A DNA stretch of 64,000 bases. Source: Mesocentrotus franciscanus. Its lineage: Eukaryota; Echinodermata; Echinoidea; Camarodonta; Strongylocentrotidae. The position numbers and the translations under genes are program-made. The notes below the pieces were generated by a model. It worked only from the letters and a program-made list of their open reading frames with translations. It did not search any database and had not been told where the DNA came from. The stretch spans positions 20,746,251 to 20,810,250 of the forward strand of contig CP137668.1 in NCBI GenBank assembly GCA_037976565.1, given 5' to 3'. Below, one piece after another: positions 33,966 through 46,318 of this stretch; the first letter of the stretch is position 1, and each line of letters starts with the position of its first letter.

Positions 33966-36900
33966 GAAAGTTGGAGAAAAATAATGTTTTAAAGATAATT
34001 GGTGTAGTCTTATCTTTTTTAATAAAAACTTTCTGATAGCTATTTATAAAGACTCGGGGCTTTGAAACTAATATTTCATTTAGTATTTTTATCGGATAAC
34101 TGAATGCCATTGTAAAACAAAATGTAATCAATGGGGACATTTATTTACTCCTTTACATGACTGAAAACGTTGAGGATCTGAAATTTTACTTTGTACAATT
34201 GAATAACCTTTAAAGGTGGGAAATTTTCAGATTGCTGCTTGAATACAGGATATTTTCTTTTGTACACCAGCATGGGTAATCCGTTTGGGTAACTTTATGA
34301 CCCTCAGCATTTAACCTGCTATCGCTCTCAAATTCCGTTGAATATTGAATCAAAGCGTTGCTATAGTTCGGGTGCAAGATCGCGTTGTATACTACTCGAG
34401 CTTGACTGGTAGACAAACACGTTTTCTGGGTCTTACAACCGACCTTGACAGTGACTATATATTAAAGGCGTGGTATATGGCTGACTGGCTCAAAGTGTAT
34501 ACCATCTAATGAATGGCCTTAGTTGATGATAGTTTGAGTCACGTATACGACATTCATCGTCATTATGTAGGATAGGTTCATGTCTTTGTGGGATGTGCCT
34601 CCTTGGGTTTTCTACCATGTCTACACAAGATCGTAATAGAATGCCTGAAAATTGGAAAAATACAGTGAAGCTAGATCAGTCACATTTAGTATTGAGAGTT
34701 TTGCTTCTTCTTGTTTTTAGCTGATTCGATAACCGGCGTGAGAGGATGGGGGCCACACCCTAAAAAAATAATGTTCTTACTGTTTGGCATTGTCAACGTT
34801 ATTATTATATTTTTTGTATTTGTTTACAAAGTATATTTCCATAGTACCTTTGTTGTCAACATAGTATGCAATTGAACTAGAATAAAACCTACAGAGCTCC
34901 TATTTTCGCTTCATGTACCATTCTTTAAATTGCATGTTTACTTAAGAGGCCTACTTTCCAGATTTGACACCTCGTGTGTTTTATCTTTTGATGCTATGCT
35001 TGTGTCTTGCCAAAATTATGTTGTTATTGCTTTGTCTTTAATGGCTTTGACGTTTAACAATATGTGCCATTAAAACGAGACAAGCACAAAAAACACAACA
35101 AATACAAAAAATACAAAAATAAACAAACAAAAACAACCCCTCCCAAAACGACGACGGAAGCGACAACAACAACGACGATGACGACGATGACGACGAAGTA
35201 ACCTAACACGGTGGTGCACTGCCCAGTAGAACTCGTAAAACATGAAAATCTTTCTTTTAGTGCAAGGATGAAAACTTGGATTTCTATAAGCAAAAGAAGA
35301 ACGTGTTTCAGGGGTTATGTAGGACATGGATAGTGTATTGAAAGTAGTAATAGAAAGGGTTAACGGATCCCCTACATACCAAGATAAAAACAAACAAAAT
35401 GATGAGACGAGCATGCTCTATAAATCCTCAATAAACCAAGTCTTTAGTTTTTTGTTGAGCGTAGAGATGAAGTCTGGAACACTTGACATATTTCTTTGGC
35501 GTCGCTTACGAACGTTGTGGGGCCATAAATTCGGGTCGGATTATTACATGAGCGTACTAATTTTTAACATAACTTCACGTCTTATCTAAGAGTTAGACCG
35601 CTTTCGTTGCTACCCGGGGTATCTTGTACAATATCTATTACATCAGATTGTATTAACATCGTTGCCAAACAGTATATTTGCTAAGAGCAGTGCTTTCAAG
35701 TTATGAAAGAAATAGTGAATTATACATGTTCATGTAATTCCTAAATCCGAGATTCTCTTGGTCAAACTTGTATTCTTCTGTAACAATATCTTTGTAATTA
35801 ATCTTAATCGAATTGTGTATCAGGGCACCTTTTCAAGAAGTTCTATACAAATAGCAAGGTACCTTCTATCACTGATTATGAATAGGTACAATAAAAAGAG
35901 TTTGATATATTTGTTAATATGTTTTAGGTTCCTTTTTTTCCACTTCATATACATGATACACCTCTTGGTGGACCCCTCCTGTGCAACTGTCATTCTTCAG
36001 ATAATATCATCGTCTGTGACACTTGTCATGTGCCTGTTATTTCTAAGGCGTGCCCAGCCTAGTGATATCTAACTTTAGAAGGAGTTTTATTACTGGCAGA
36101 TGCGTCTATAATCCATCATGGTTGAAAAGGGCAACAGCAATTATATATCATGAATTAGATGATCATGTTTCTCGTTTAGAACTAGACAGGGCCCTTGTAT
36201 ACAACCATGTAGGTCTTGGAATGAACACGAATATCTGACATTATGACGTGGCATACATCTCCCTCTTAAAGACACATCGTGGAAATAAGCGGCAGACTGG
36301 TATAGCGAAAATATTTCAAAGGCATGATGATATTTTCCCCTAATCATTACACAGTTAATTAGTACTTACGGGCTTAAGTTGGATATTTTAATCGCAGCTG
36401 TCGTTCTATTTCTATGAATGTCTAACCCACAAAAAAATTTAAGTAACAAAAATGACAATATATGTACTTAATGATTATAATGATTTCTATATGATGGATA
36501 ACTCTGTTTGATGGGAACAAGTGCAAATTAAGACAACTGCTTTTTTTAATGCAAGCATTTTTGTTTGACATGAATGGATTTACATGTACAATGCAATCAA
36601 TCAGTTTCTATATGGTTGAAAACAATAGATGAATAGAGGATGTAGAATGAAAAGCACTATTGCCTTGTTTCTTGCTCCTTTTCTCTCTTTTATGGGATGG
36701 AGGTAAAGCTTTGGGTTGTGATGTATTTCGTTCACATACAGATAGTCAATCTTACAATACACATTATACATTATGGATGGGATAGGAGGAGGCTGCTTAA
36801 GGTACGAATTGATTTGTTACTTGGTCAGTGCTAACGCATTAATACATCTTCTACAAGGATAACATTCGCTGATGGCGTCGTGCTTGTGTAGTCTAGACAC

Positions 36901-39657
36901 AACCAAAAATAATCCATTGTTTAGGCAACCTTCGACGATTCGGCCATTGATCTTCTAGTCCATGTGGTATGGCATGGAAGAGGAGAGATCTGTTCTCGAT
37001 GATATCTAGAAGAGAAGGTCCACGAAAGGTCATTGGACTAGGCTTTCCTTGTGACTCAATTAACATGTCAAGGATATACAATTGAAAAGGGATACTTCAA
37101 TTAAAGAGGATATATAAGAACGTCTTAAAATCAAGAGCATACACAGAATAATTGGATTGTCTTTTGAAAGCGATCCTATGATTAAAACTACAAAGAATTA
37201 TGATACTGGACGTATAAACTAACATATAGAGTGATTCACGAAGATATTAAAGGTTGGGATCTAAAAAATAGTTTACGTTGCTAGATTGATATAGCTTTTA
37301 TTAAAATAAAAGAATTCTGAAAAATAAATCATGTAAAACAAGAGCACTTTAGCGAAAACATGCAATTAGCGCTGTTTATTTGGTATCAGAACCTATATGG
37401 ATAGACATGTGATATACCGAGTTCATAGGCCTATACATTTTATTTCGTTAGCACAATCTGGCGCCCAAAATCAATATCAAAATTACAAAAGGTGCCATTT
37501 CACAAAACATGTGTCAGATGCCATAACAGTTTATAAACTACCTTCTTTGTTATAGGTGTTTACTAATTGCAGACACCAGTCCTGAGATTATTCAGTGGGG
37601 TAACAGAGGATGACCCGATGACCCGGCGTACGCCCCCCCCCCTTCATTTGAAAGCAAAATATAAATTTACAATAGGTTTCTGGCACTAAGGCAGCACAGG
37701 TGCAAACTGGCCCCCAGTATAGAGATGAGTAACCCACCCCGTTTTCATAAATACCAGGATACGCCACGATCATTCTAGTTTTATGCTGCGGCATGGCTAC
37801 AGGAACACCCCATCGGATGGCAACACCAAATACAAAAGTTTAAAAAATAGAGAAAAGGGTAGGACGAAAGGGAGATGGAGAAGGCAGCGTAAAAGAAGAT
37901 GATGCAAACACATCCACACCCTCCTTCACTTGATGGTCTTGTCTATTTGCATTTCATCCACCTACTAACACAGTTACCTCCCTCCGTTCGATATAAGTTA
38001 CCAGGGAGTTATGTATACGTCCGACTCGTTATGAATACGCTATGTATACGCCCGAAATTGAAGAAAAAAAAACATCGATAGTTCAGCGTATACTAGCGGT
38101 TTAGAGAAATGTTGATACGTCGGCATACGCTGGCTAAATCGTCAAGGTGTGACAGGGCCATAACGGGAAAAGGGGCTATATCAAAATTTGGACTGGATTG
38201 TTTCGTTATCGTACTTGAAACATATATGCTTTATAAGGAAACTTCATTCATGTCGAGATTATTTTACACATTCTAAGTTGAGTTTACGTAACCTTCTTGT
38301 AACCTTTCTTAATTAATCATACATATGTTCTATCAAGTTTGATGGAAGAGATGTGCGGTAGTTCTCGTTAGGAGTGTGTACCGTGGATTACTATCATGAA
38401 AAGCGATAAGCATATTTATATGTATGTTTGAGATGGTACGTCAGTTTTAAAGGTAGTTTTATAGATTATATTTTATTCACAGTCTTCAGAATCAAGAGAC
38501 CCATGTGTACTCACGTAATAAAATAACCAAAATAGCCAAAGACGTTACAATCGATAATAAGATGAAGTGTTTTTTACACTGGGTGTAAGCCACAAATATG
38601 TTTAAATAACACATGAAGTGTGTTGTATTTCGTTAATTTACATTCTCAGTGCAAGGACAAGCACAAAAGTTCTCAAATCTAACCGGGGAAGGGGTGCAAA
38701 TGTATAAGAGTGTATTGACGAGTGTATGCGCGTATGTTATCATATCAGACTTGGTTTGGCCGAGGAGAGGGAGAGAGGGGCAGTTGGCAAGTGCTCCATG
38801 TACCCCCTTCATCCTCCGCAACATAGAGAACATGAGATGTACGTGCGTGACGTCAGTGATGTATGATGTTGTGAATTGAACATAGCAAGTTTTCTACATT
38901 ATCAGTCTGAAGGACATGTCACCCGACCTTGCAATACGATTACCCTGGAAGAAACACCAATAAAACACATTATCTGGGGGACGTCAGATCGGATCAGAAT
39001 TGATCGAAAATTTAGACAAAATATCTTCAACAATTTAATTTTTTTATAAATATTTCCTCACATTTTCAAGTTTTATCAAGGATAAAAGCATGTTCTTAAC
39101 AGAAGTCAGGTGGACCGCTATGGAAATTAGCTTTTGCTGTAAGAGTGTTTAACTCCATGAGAGGAAAAATAAATGAATGAATGAATGTGAAAAAGAAGAA
39201 AGTAATCAGTTCCAAATAATGCAATCATCATGTAAACAATGAAAAGGCATAATTAAACTTGTATAATCGCCGACTAGGGTGAGAGTTTACAGAATACAAT
39301 TTATTGTTAAAAACGATGGAATTCCTTACTTTACTCGATGGTATCAATGAATTAAAGTTTAAGAAATCAAACTCTCAGCAACAAGGTAATAAAGTGAAGA
39401 TAAAGCTTTTGATAAACTACTGAAGTATTACGTAAGCTAATGTATTCTTTATCATCCTATTGTTTTAAACTTTAAAAAAAAAGTTTAATCCATTTTAGAC
39501 ATTTTTCAATGTCGCTTAAATATTTTCAAGTTATACACAAGCCCTCTGTTTGTCGCTCTGTCTCTCTCTTCCGTCTAATATTCTTCTGTCAACCAATAAT
39601 TGGAGTAGTTTGCAAAGTGAAAGTGAAATTGAAACAAATAACGTGAAAAGCCTCTTT
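33966..39657. other. 5.7 kb AT-rich region without recognised genes
   Basis: A codon-like simple stretch of (ACAA/GACGA)n lies at about 35090-35195. A minus-strand open frame (34416-34210) follows a plausible acceptor but matches no family. A C-run lies at 37627-37636. Nothing else is supported. Confidence 0.4.
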
Positions 39658-39737
39658 GACGACGACAACAACAACAATATGACTGATGATTTAGCATATG
39701 CTAAATCATCAGTCATATGGTTGTTGTTGTCGTCGTC
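39658..39737. repeat. 80-bp near-perfect palindrome
   Basis: The centre is GCATATGC at 39694-39701. The 40-base arms match with one mismatch, GACGACGACAACAACAAC outside and ATGACTGATGATTTAGCA inside. There is no loop, so the DNA could extrude a cruciform and the RNA would be a perfect hairpin. Confidence 0.93.
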
Positions 39738-42700
39738 GTTTTTTTTATTTACACTTCGTATAAAGCAGCTACCCCTATATCCTTCCCTTCCTCTACTTCG
39801 CCAGCTATCCGTCATTCTCTACGACTCTAAGCTAAACGATGAACACCAATGATTGAATTGAACAACAGACATAGGAAGCAAGAAGACAAATGTGGTTGAC
39901 TACAGTAATATACATTGACAAAATCCAAACTGGTGAAATCTTGGTAATTGTTAAAGCTTGATACCCAACACGCTCCACTTACCTAAGACAGATCATTCGA
40001 ATTACTCGTCAGTGTTCTTCTTAATGTTCCACCCTTTTCAATTCTTTCCTGAGCTCTATTGCTAGTGAAACTAATGTTACAATAATCCCGGATTTACTTT
40101 CTATGTTTTATTTTAATATTTCCCCCCAAATTTGATTTGTAATTACAGTTAGGTAGCAGTTAATTTAGTCAAATATTAATTGATATATAATTGATGTCTC
40201 TGAAATGCTTTAAGATATCGTAGATACCTTGAGCGCTTTATAAACTCAGAATATTATTGTCATTATTATTATGATGATGATGATTATAATTGGTATTATT
40301 ATTATGGTTATTATTATTATCATTATTATCATTATTATCATTATCATATTTCTACTACTACTACACTATATTAAACCTATCATATGATAAGAATGGCGCA
40401 TTCATGTGATCTAATTATAAACGAATGGAAAAGGTCAATTGTTAGTGATAAAAACATGCTATTGGGGAGACCTATAAAAAGAAGTATATCGATCTTTACC
40501 TTACATAATAGCTTCAGTGCATGGGCTTGTTTTACCTGACCTGATGTTATAATTTGTAAATAATTCAATGTAGACTTTAAAGTATACTTCTTATCTAACT
40601 ACAGGTATGTTGATCTACAGAGAATAAAGTCTCCAGTAGAATGAGTTAACTCCAATCCTGTTTGTAGATGAGGATAGTACACAAGCATATGAATTCAAAA
40701 ACATTGTGTGGCTTTTATTTGTTTATGTTTCTTAAATGTTATTAACATCGGTTGACAAATCTATTTTTCCTCATCCAAAACATTAATATCGTCAACAAAT
40801 GGAACCATGTCATTCACAAATTAAGTTTGAGGATTTTTCTTAATTTCTTACTTTATTTATTTCATCATTTTGGTTCCGCCACTCACAGGAAGCTGCCTCA
40901 AAATATTAATCCCTTGCATTATTATTTGACAGGGAGAAGGAAAGAATTTTATTTCCCTTCTTCAAAATGTATAGGCATATTTTATTCGGTCAAATCCGTA
41001 ATCCGAATTGTATGTCACTGTGTACGTGTTGGAATTTCCCGACAAAGCCCCAGAGCTCAACTAGAATTCAAGCTGTTTTCAGACTAAAGTCCGCCCTAGT
41101 CTCAGGCTTGCTGAGCTGCCAATTTGGGCCTTAATCAGATGTCATGGAATTTAACACACTTACACATTTCTCTCCCCACTATTCAAGTTAAACCTAATAC
41201 TGTAAAGTGTGTCATGTTCTTTCATATTGGTACATGGTTACCGGATCTACTATCATAATAAGGAATGGGATATGTGCTGAAATGTTATTCAATAACACTG
41301 TATAGTAGAGATTGGTCATCATGAACCTCCTGTTTCATTACCTCTTTAACGTTATATTTCTTCCAAGTATGTCTCCCAGTTTCATGCAAGCATTATGAAA
41401 AGAAAGCTTAATTTAAGATATTATAATGAAAACTATCATCTAATTATTTCATGTATTATAGCTACATAACGTTGCCATTCTACAGTTCTATGATAACACA
41501 CTATTCAATAGAAATGCTTGTTATGTGTTCTTATTTATTCAATTATCGATTTATTTTACTTATTTCGTATAGATAAATGCCTATCATTAATGTTTTGGTT
41601 TTTCTTTTTCTTAAAGAAATTCTTTAAAAAATGCACCCAGTGTACATTTTAAGATTCTTTTGAGAGTTCACACCTGTCACTTTTTTTATTCAAAGATTGG
41701 AATTTGATTATATTCAAGTTTTTGAATTGTCAACTCAATGCAATGTCACGCATGCTTTCTGCATTCTTCTCGTTGCACACAACAAAACATGTTTTAATGA
41801 AACATTAACTCTTCACCACTATTGGTTACCCTTAGCACGTTTAACAAACCACAAGCTATGCAGACCGTGTAACATTATCCTAATGAACTTGGGTGTTTGT
41901 TACGCTTGAAATTTCATGAATAGAGTCATCATAATTTAGAAAGCCGCCTTTAATCATGATCCCTGAAAGCATACTCTCTTCCTCTCTCAGCAATCATAAT
42001 TAGAAGTGGGCTTTTGCCGAGCGGATGATACTTAGACGTAGGATTACCATTATTACACAGTCTAGTTCATGCGCAATGGCGCGACACCGTTAACTATCTT
42101 TAAATACATGTTCGTTTGTGGGTAGGTCATCAAACCAAATCAAAATTATATCATAATTAGAAGTTAATAATGTTGGTATTTTAAATGCAGTTGGTAATGA
42201 TAATTTTTGGCCATTCAGCCAGTACTTTTGCAGACTATGCATTCAAAACTTTAACTGAGGCAAATCTGACTTGTGTTTAGAAAAATATTAATGCTCTGTC
42301 GTCATATTTGTTTAATATACAGTGTATTTACCTATTACTGTAAAGGAACGCGTATAAACTTTAGAAAAGTGTATAAATTAAGAGATTATATACGTGTTCT
42401 TGAGATGCTGGGGTTGAATTTGGATTTCCATTTTACTAACTCATAGTAAATTCATTCCAGAAAAACTATAGAGTTAAACAAATCTGAATGAGAACAAAAG
42501 GGGTAACAAGGCTTTCTTAATATTTTGGTAAAAGATAGGTTTTTGCAGGAAAGAAGGGACACTCTGCATTTTAAAGGAATATGACTATTATTGTTAGCCT
42601 GCCTGACATTGCTTATACTGTTACTTTAAATCACATATCACGGAGTAGCCAGCTCACTCAGCCAGTCTATAAATACCGCTGTTTCTTATTGGGTTCTTAT

Positions 42701-42810
42701 TACATGGCCAATACACCTTCTACATTTTCACTAATTATTCAATTTCTCGCGTGCAGGGTTCCGGTATTTCAACTATGACAGACTTATGTAACCTGAACTT
42801 GAGGAACGAT
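39738..42810. repeat. AT-rich filler with an (ATT)n/(ATC)n patch
   Basis: 40230-40350 starts with GAGCGCTTTATAAACTCAGA, like the SINE 3' end seen elsewhere, and runs into (ATT)n/(ATGATG)n. The rest has no recognised exon; the 111-codon frame at 40752-41087 has no domain. Confidence 0.45.
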
Positions 42811-42812
42811 GT

Positions 42813-42816
<4 letters not shown>

Positions 42817-42849
<33 letters not shown>

Positions 42850-42962
42850 GTCTGTCTTTTCTTTTCTCCTCCTCCCACTTCTTCTTCTTCTTCCTCTTCT
42901 TCTTTTCTTCTTCTTCTTCTTCTTCTTCTTCTTCTTCTTCTTCTTCTTCTTCTCCTCCTCTG
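42817..42962 (+). repeat. (CT)n followed by (CTT)n
   Basis: (CT)n at 42817-42845 is followed by (CTT)n/(TTC)n to about 42960. The open frames with poly-Arg, poly-Glu and poly-Leu are translations of this tract. Confidence 0.93.
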
Positions 42963-43899
42963 TCCCTTCTCTCTATAATTGTAAAAGATTTGATGAAAAA
43001 AGCAATGTTTTGAAGCATATATATAATTGGGCTCTATAGGTTTAACAATAAACAACTAGAATAATAATGATAGTAACAATTATAATAACAATAAAAATGA
43101 TAATTATAGTGAAAATTATAATGATGATGATGATGATAATGATAATACTGAACAGATTCATTGCGTTCTTAATCGATGTCATTTGCATTTCTTGTGTTTG
43201 ATAAACAGCCCTTTGTACACAAGCCTATTTACCTGAGCGTTGTTTTGTTTTATCGTTTTTTTTAACCGTGATTTAAATAAACGATTCAATCAATAAAACG
43301 TCAGCTGAAGTGGACCAAATTACTTTTGATAAAGAGTGTCGTTTCTAGTGCATAATTTATCCAACTTACCGACGAATATAAATATGTCAAGTCCTATTGA
43401 ACTACGGGAATTGAGAAGCGGGCACTTTCAACCATATTGCATAATAATCTTCCATTAAAAGCATCTGAGAATAGTACATTCAACGCGTGAAGCCAATGCC
43501 CCCTGTTCTTACGGGATTCAAAGCAATTAGGCTGATTTCTAAAAAGCCCGCTCTCACTTGAGGTCATAATTGATTTTCTTTTGTGCCCTAATGTGCTAAG
43601 ATGATACGTAAAATGTTGCTTCAAAGATACAAGAGATGGTTTTGATGGTCATGCATCATTCAGGCTCCGGGAGTAGCCAATTGGGAATGAGCAGATCCAC
43701 TTAAATTTCACTTGAAAGGGTATATGAGGTACTCACTGACAAAAAATGTCTGGGGAAATTAGCCTGAAATGTTGATGATTTATGTGTATGTGAGAGAGAG
43801 ATGTGAGAAGATAAAAGTGCAGCTACAAGGGTTATTCAGAATGCCCGAAGAACGCTATTTTTTCCTGCAGGTTTCAAGTCGTATAAGAACATGCATATC
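42963..43899. other. AT-rich, simple (ATAATG)n, no gene
   Basis: 43050-43150 is AAT/ATG simple repeat. A minus-strand open frame (43624-43394) has no recognised domain. Confidence 0.4.
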
Positions 43900-44222
43900 T
43901 CTCTTTCTATACCTCCCGTCATCCCTCTTTCTATACCTCCCGTCATCCCTCTTTCTATACCTCCCGTCATCCCTCTTTCTATACCTCCCGTCATCCCTCT
44001 TTCTATACCTCCCGTCATCCCTCTTTCTATACCTCCCGTCATCCCTCTTTCTATACCTCCCGTCATCTCTCTTTCTATACATCCCGTCATCCCTCTTTCT
44101 ATACCTCCCGTCATCCCTCTTTCTATACCTCCCGTCATCCCTCTTTCTATACCTCCCGTCATCCCTCTTTCTATACCTCCCGTCATCCCTCTTTCTATAC
44201 CTCCCGTCATCCCTCTTTCTCT
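43900..44222 (+). repeat. 24-bp minisatellite, about 13 copies
   Basis: The unit is CTCTTTCTATACCTCCCGTC plus ATCC, with phase starts at 43901, 43925 and so on. Copies are nearly identical; single variants are CATCTCT and ACATCCCG in the middle. The 24-base period keeps several frames open on both strands, giving false proteins of YLPSSLFL and RGMTGGIE repeats. Confidence 0.95.
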
Positions 44223-44393
44223 CTACCTTTCTTTTCTTGTGATTTCAAGTTTCTTTGATTTGATTTGATTTAAACACAATTTCCCTTTCCTCTGGTATGC
44301 ATTCTTTCTTCTTCCAGAATTCTATTTTCACAATTCGGATTTGAAATATCCTAATTTGTTGTTTAAATTATTTGTAGACATTTGGCAGCCTTA

Positions 44394-44433
<40 letters not shown>

Positions 44434-45917
44434 CCACCAAAGATATATCTTGATAATTTTATTTCTATTAATTGATTGATCGATTTATTTGCTTATTTAT
44501 TTCGCATCCTAATTTGGGACTTGGTGGTCTGCTCAGTACCAAAACAATGGTCCCCCACAATGGCCTGATAAAATTTCAAAACTGCACCGATACATCAAAA
44601 ACATCCATAATTTCAATTAAAACTATCCAATATTTATTACATATAGTACATCTATGAAAAGAAAAACTGTGGGAATGACTTATGCATGATTTGAATGATG
44701 ATAAAACACGACGATCTGTTTTGATTTCATCATTCATGACTTTTGGCTTAGTCGATGAAATAACTTTTAAAATACCGGCGTACATGGTTACAAATGATTT
44801 AACTTTGCTTTTGGTATTATCATTTTTTTTAAATACTGAAAATGAAAATGATGTTCTGCACTGGCATCAAGACGGCATGTAGAATAAAGCAATGTCTATC
44901 AACTTGTTGAGACTGAGGGAGATTGGATGATGTATCTTTTCAAAGGCCCTTCTTTGATATAATGCGATGATTTCGGTAATCTGATACCAAACCTGTGTAG
45001 AAGACATACAGCTAGTATATGAATAAAGCAAGCTAAAATTCAATCAAGTCCAAATGTACTCGGATGGAGAGGATACAGTCAAGGATAGTGCTCATAAAAC
45101 ATCTTCTTTACCTCTAAAAGTACGAACAAATTAATATAAGGAAATGAAATTCACCGAAATTCAGAAATTTCATCCTTAATATTTACCTGAAACAGATTCC
45201 GTCGTTTCCTTTTTTTTTCTTCTTCATTCAACATAGTTTTCAACACGAATTCTCCAAACAATATTTGCACGGGATTTTTCTGTGTGCGCTAGCTGATGTT
45301 GCCGATTTGCAGATCTCCTTTTCTTTCTGCCAGCAGAGCACATGTCACATTCGTTCATATAGTATTTATTCTAACACGAGCATGGCCCGCTCGCTACCAA
45401 TGGTAAACAACGGCTTGGTCCGTGTAAACCCCCAAACTGTCTATTTTAATTTTCTAGTCAAACATGAATTATAGCATTCCGAATATCAGTAGGCGGATTT
45501 AGTGATGAGAGATGGGTAGAGGGTAGCTGTAATAGATGCGATGAAGAATGCATAGGAGAATGAATGGCAGAGAGGAAGAGGGAGGGGAATATAACTGATG
45601 AGACCTGAAGAGTTTAAAAGATTTGCAAGAGAGAGAGAAAGAGAGAGGGGGGGTAGAATGATTTATTTGTTAGGGTGTATGTGTATATTATGTGGAGGTT
45701 GGAGTGGGATAGCGGCTGCTGAGAGAAGAAATGAACTAGGATTCTGGACACTAAACATTGATATCAAAATATGGAAGATGAGATGTAGGAGATTTGAATA
45801 TATTGAGTATAAAGAAAGTGCATTAAAATTATTTAAAACAGTCAGAAACTGCAGAAAAACAACGCGGAGACGGGAATAAGAACGGTAGGCCTAAATCCCC
45901 TCGAAAATGGAGGGGGC
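44223..45917. repeat. No gene recognised; (TA)n at 44394-44429
   Basis: The (TA)n run is about 36 bases. The remainder is AT-rich. Open frames at 44472-44657 and 45598-45879 (GA-rich) have no family support. Confidence 0.5.
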
Positions 45918-46318
45918 GAGACGCGTTTTTTCCCCGTAACCTAGCCATCCTACGCTGCATATTAATATTTGAATATATGAATATTTGCGTTGGTACGGTG
46001 TGGTGGAGATCAAAATTAAATCGGCCATGCAGATTCTGGACTAAGCCAGTATGTTGCAATGATTATGGACAAGTTACGACCTGGGTAGTCATTCGTTTAC
46101 GGTAAGCCTCCCGCTTTTGTCGCAATGTCATTTATTTGAAGCAAACTTAGCTTTGCACTTGTAATTTTTGTATGAAATCTCATATTTGATAAATTATCGC
46201 ATCAGATTCTGTGTGCGTGCGTATCATGAATATTGATTACTAGCGCATGACGTATAGGTTCCTATTGAGCTAATCAAATGGAGCGGTAGGATGGCTAGTT
46301 TACGGAAAAAAGACGCGG
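45918..46318. mobile_element. MITE with about 38-bp terminal inverted repeats
   Basis: The left arm (45918-45956) has GACGCGTTTTTTCCCCGTAA and CTAGCCATCCTACGCT. The right arm (46281-46318) has AGCGGTAGGATGGCTAG and TTTACGGAAAAAAGACGCGG. They are inverse complements with a few mismatches. About 400 bases, non-coding. Confidence 0.75.

Noticed and set aside
34210..34416. Minus-strand open stretch after a TTTGTCTACCAG acceptor
   Set aside because: Composition is protein-like, but there is no good donor before the stop, no family and no partner exon.
40752..41087. 111-codon frame
   Set aside because: No domain and AT-rich; length is within chance for 64 kb.
43769..44268. 157- and 125-codon repeat 'proteins' and the minus-strand counterparts
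   Set aside because: The 24-bp minisatellite period is a multiple of three; identical repeats on both strands are not evidence of a gene.
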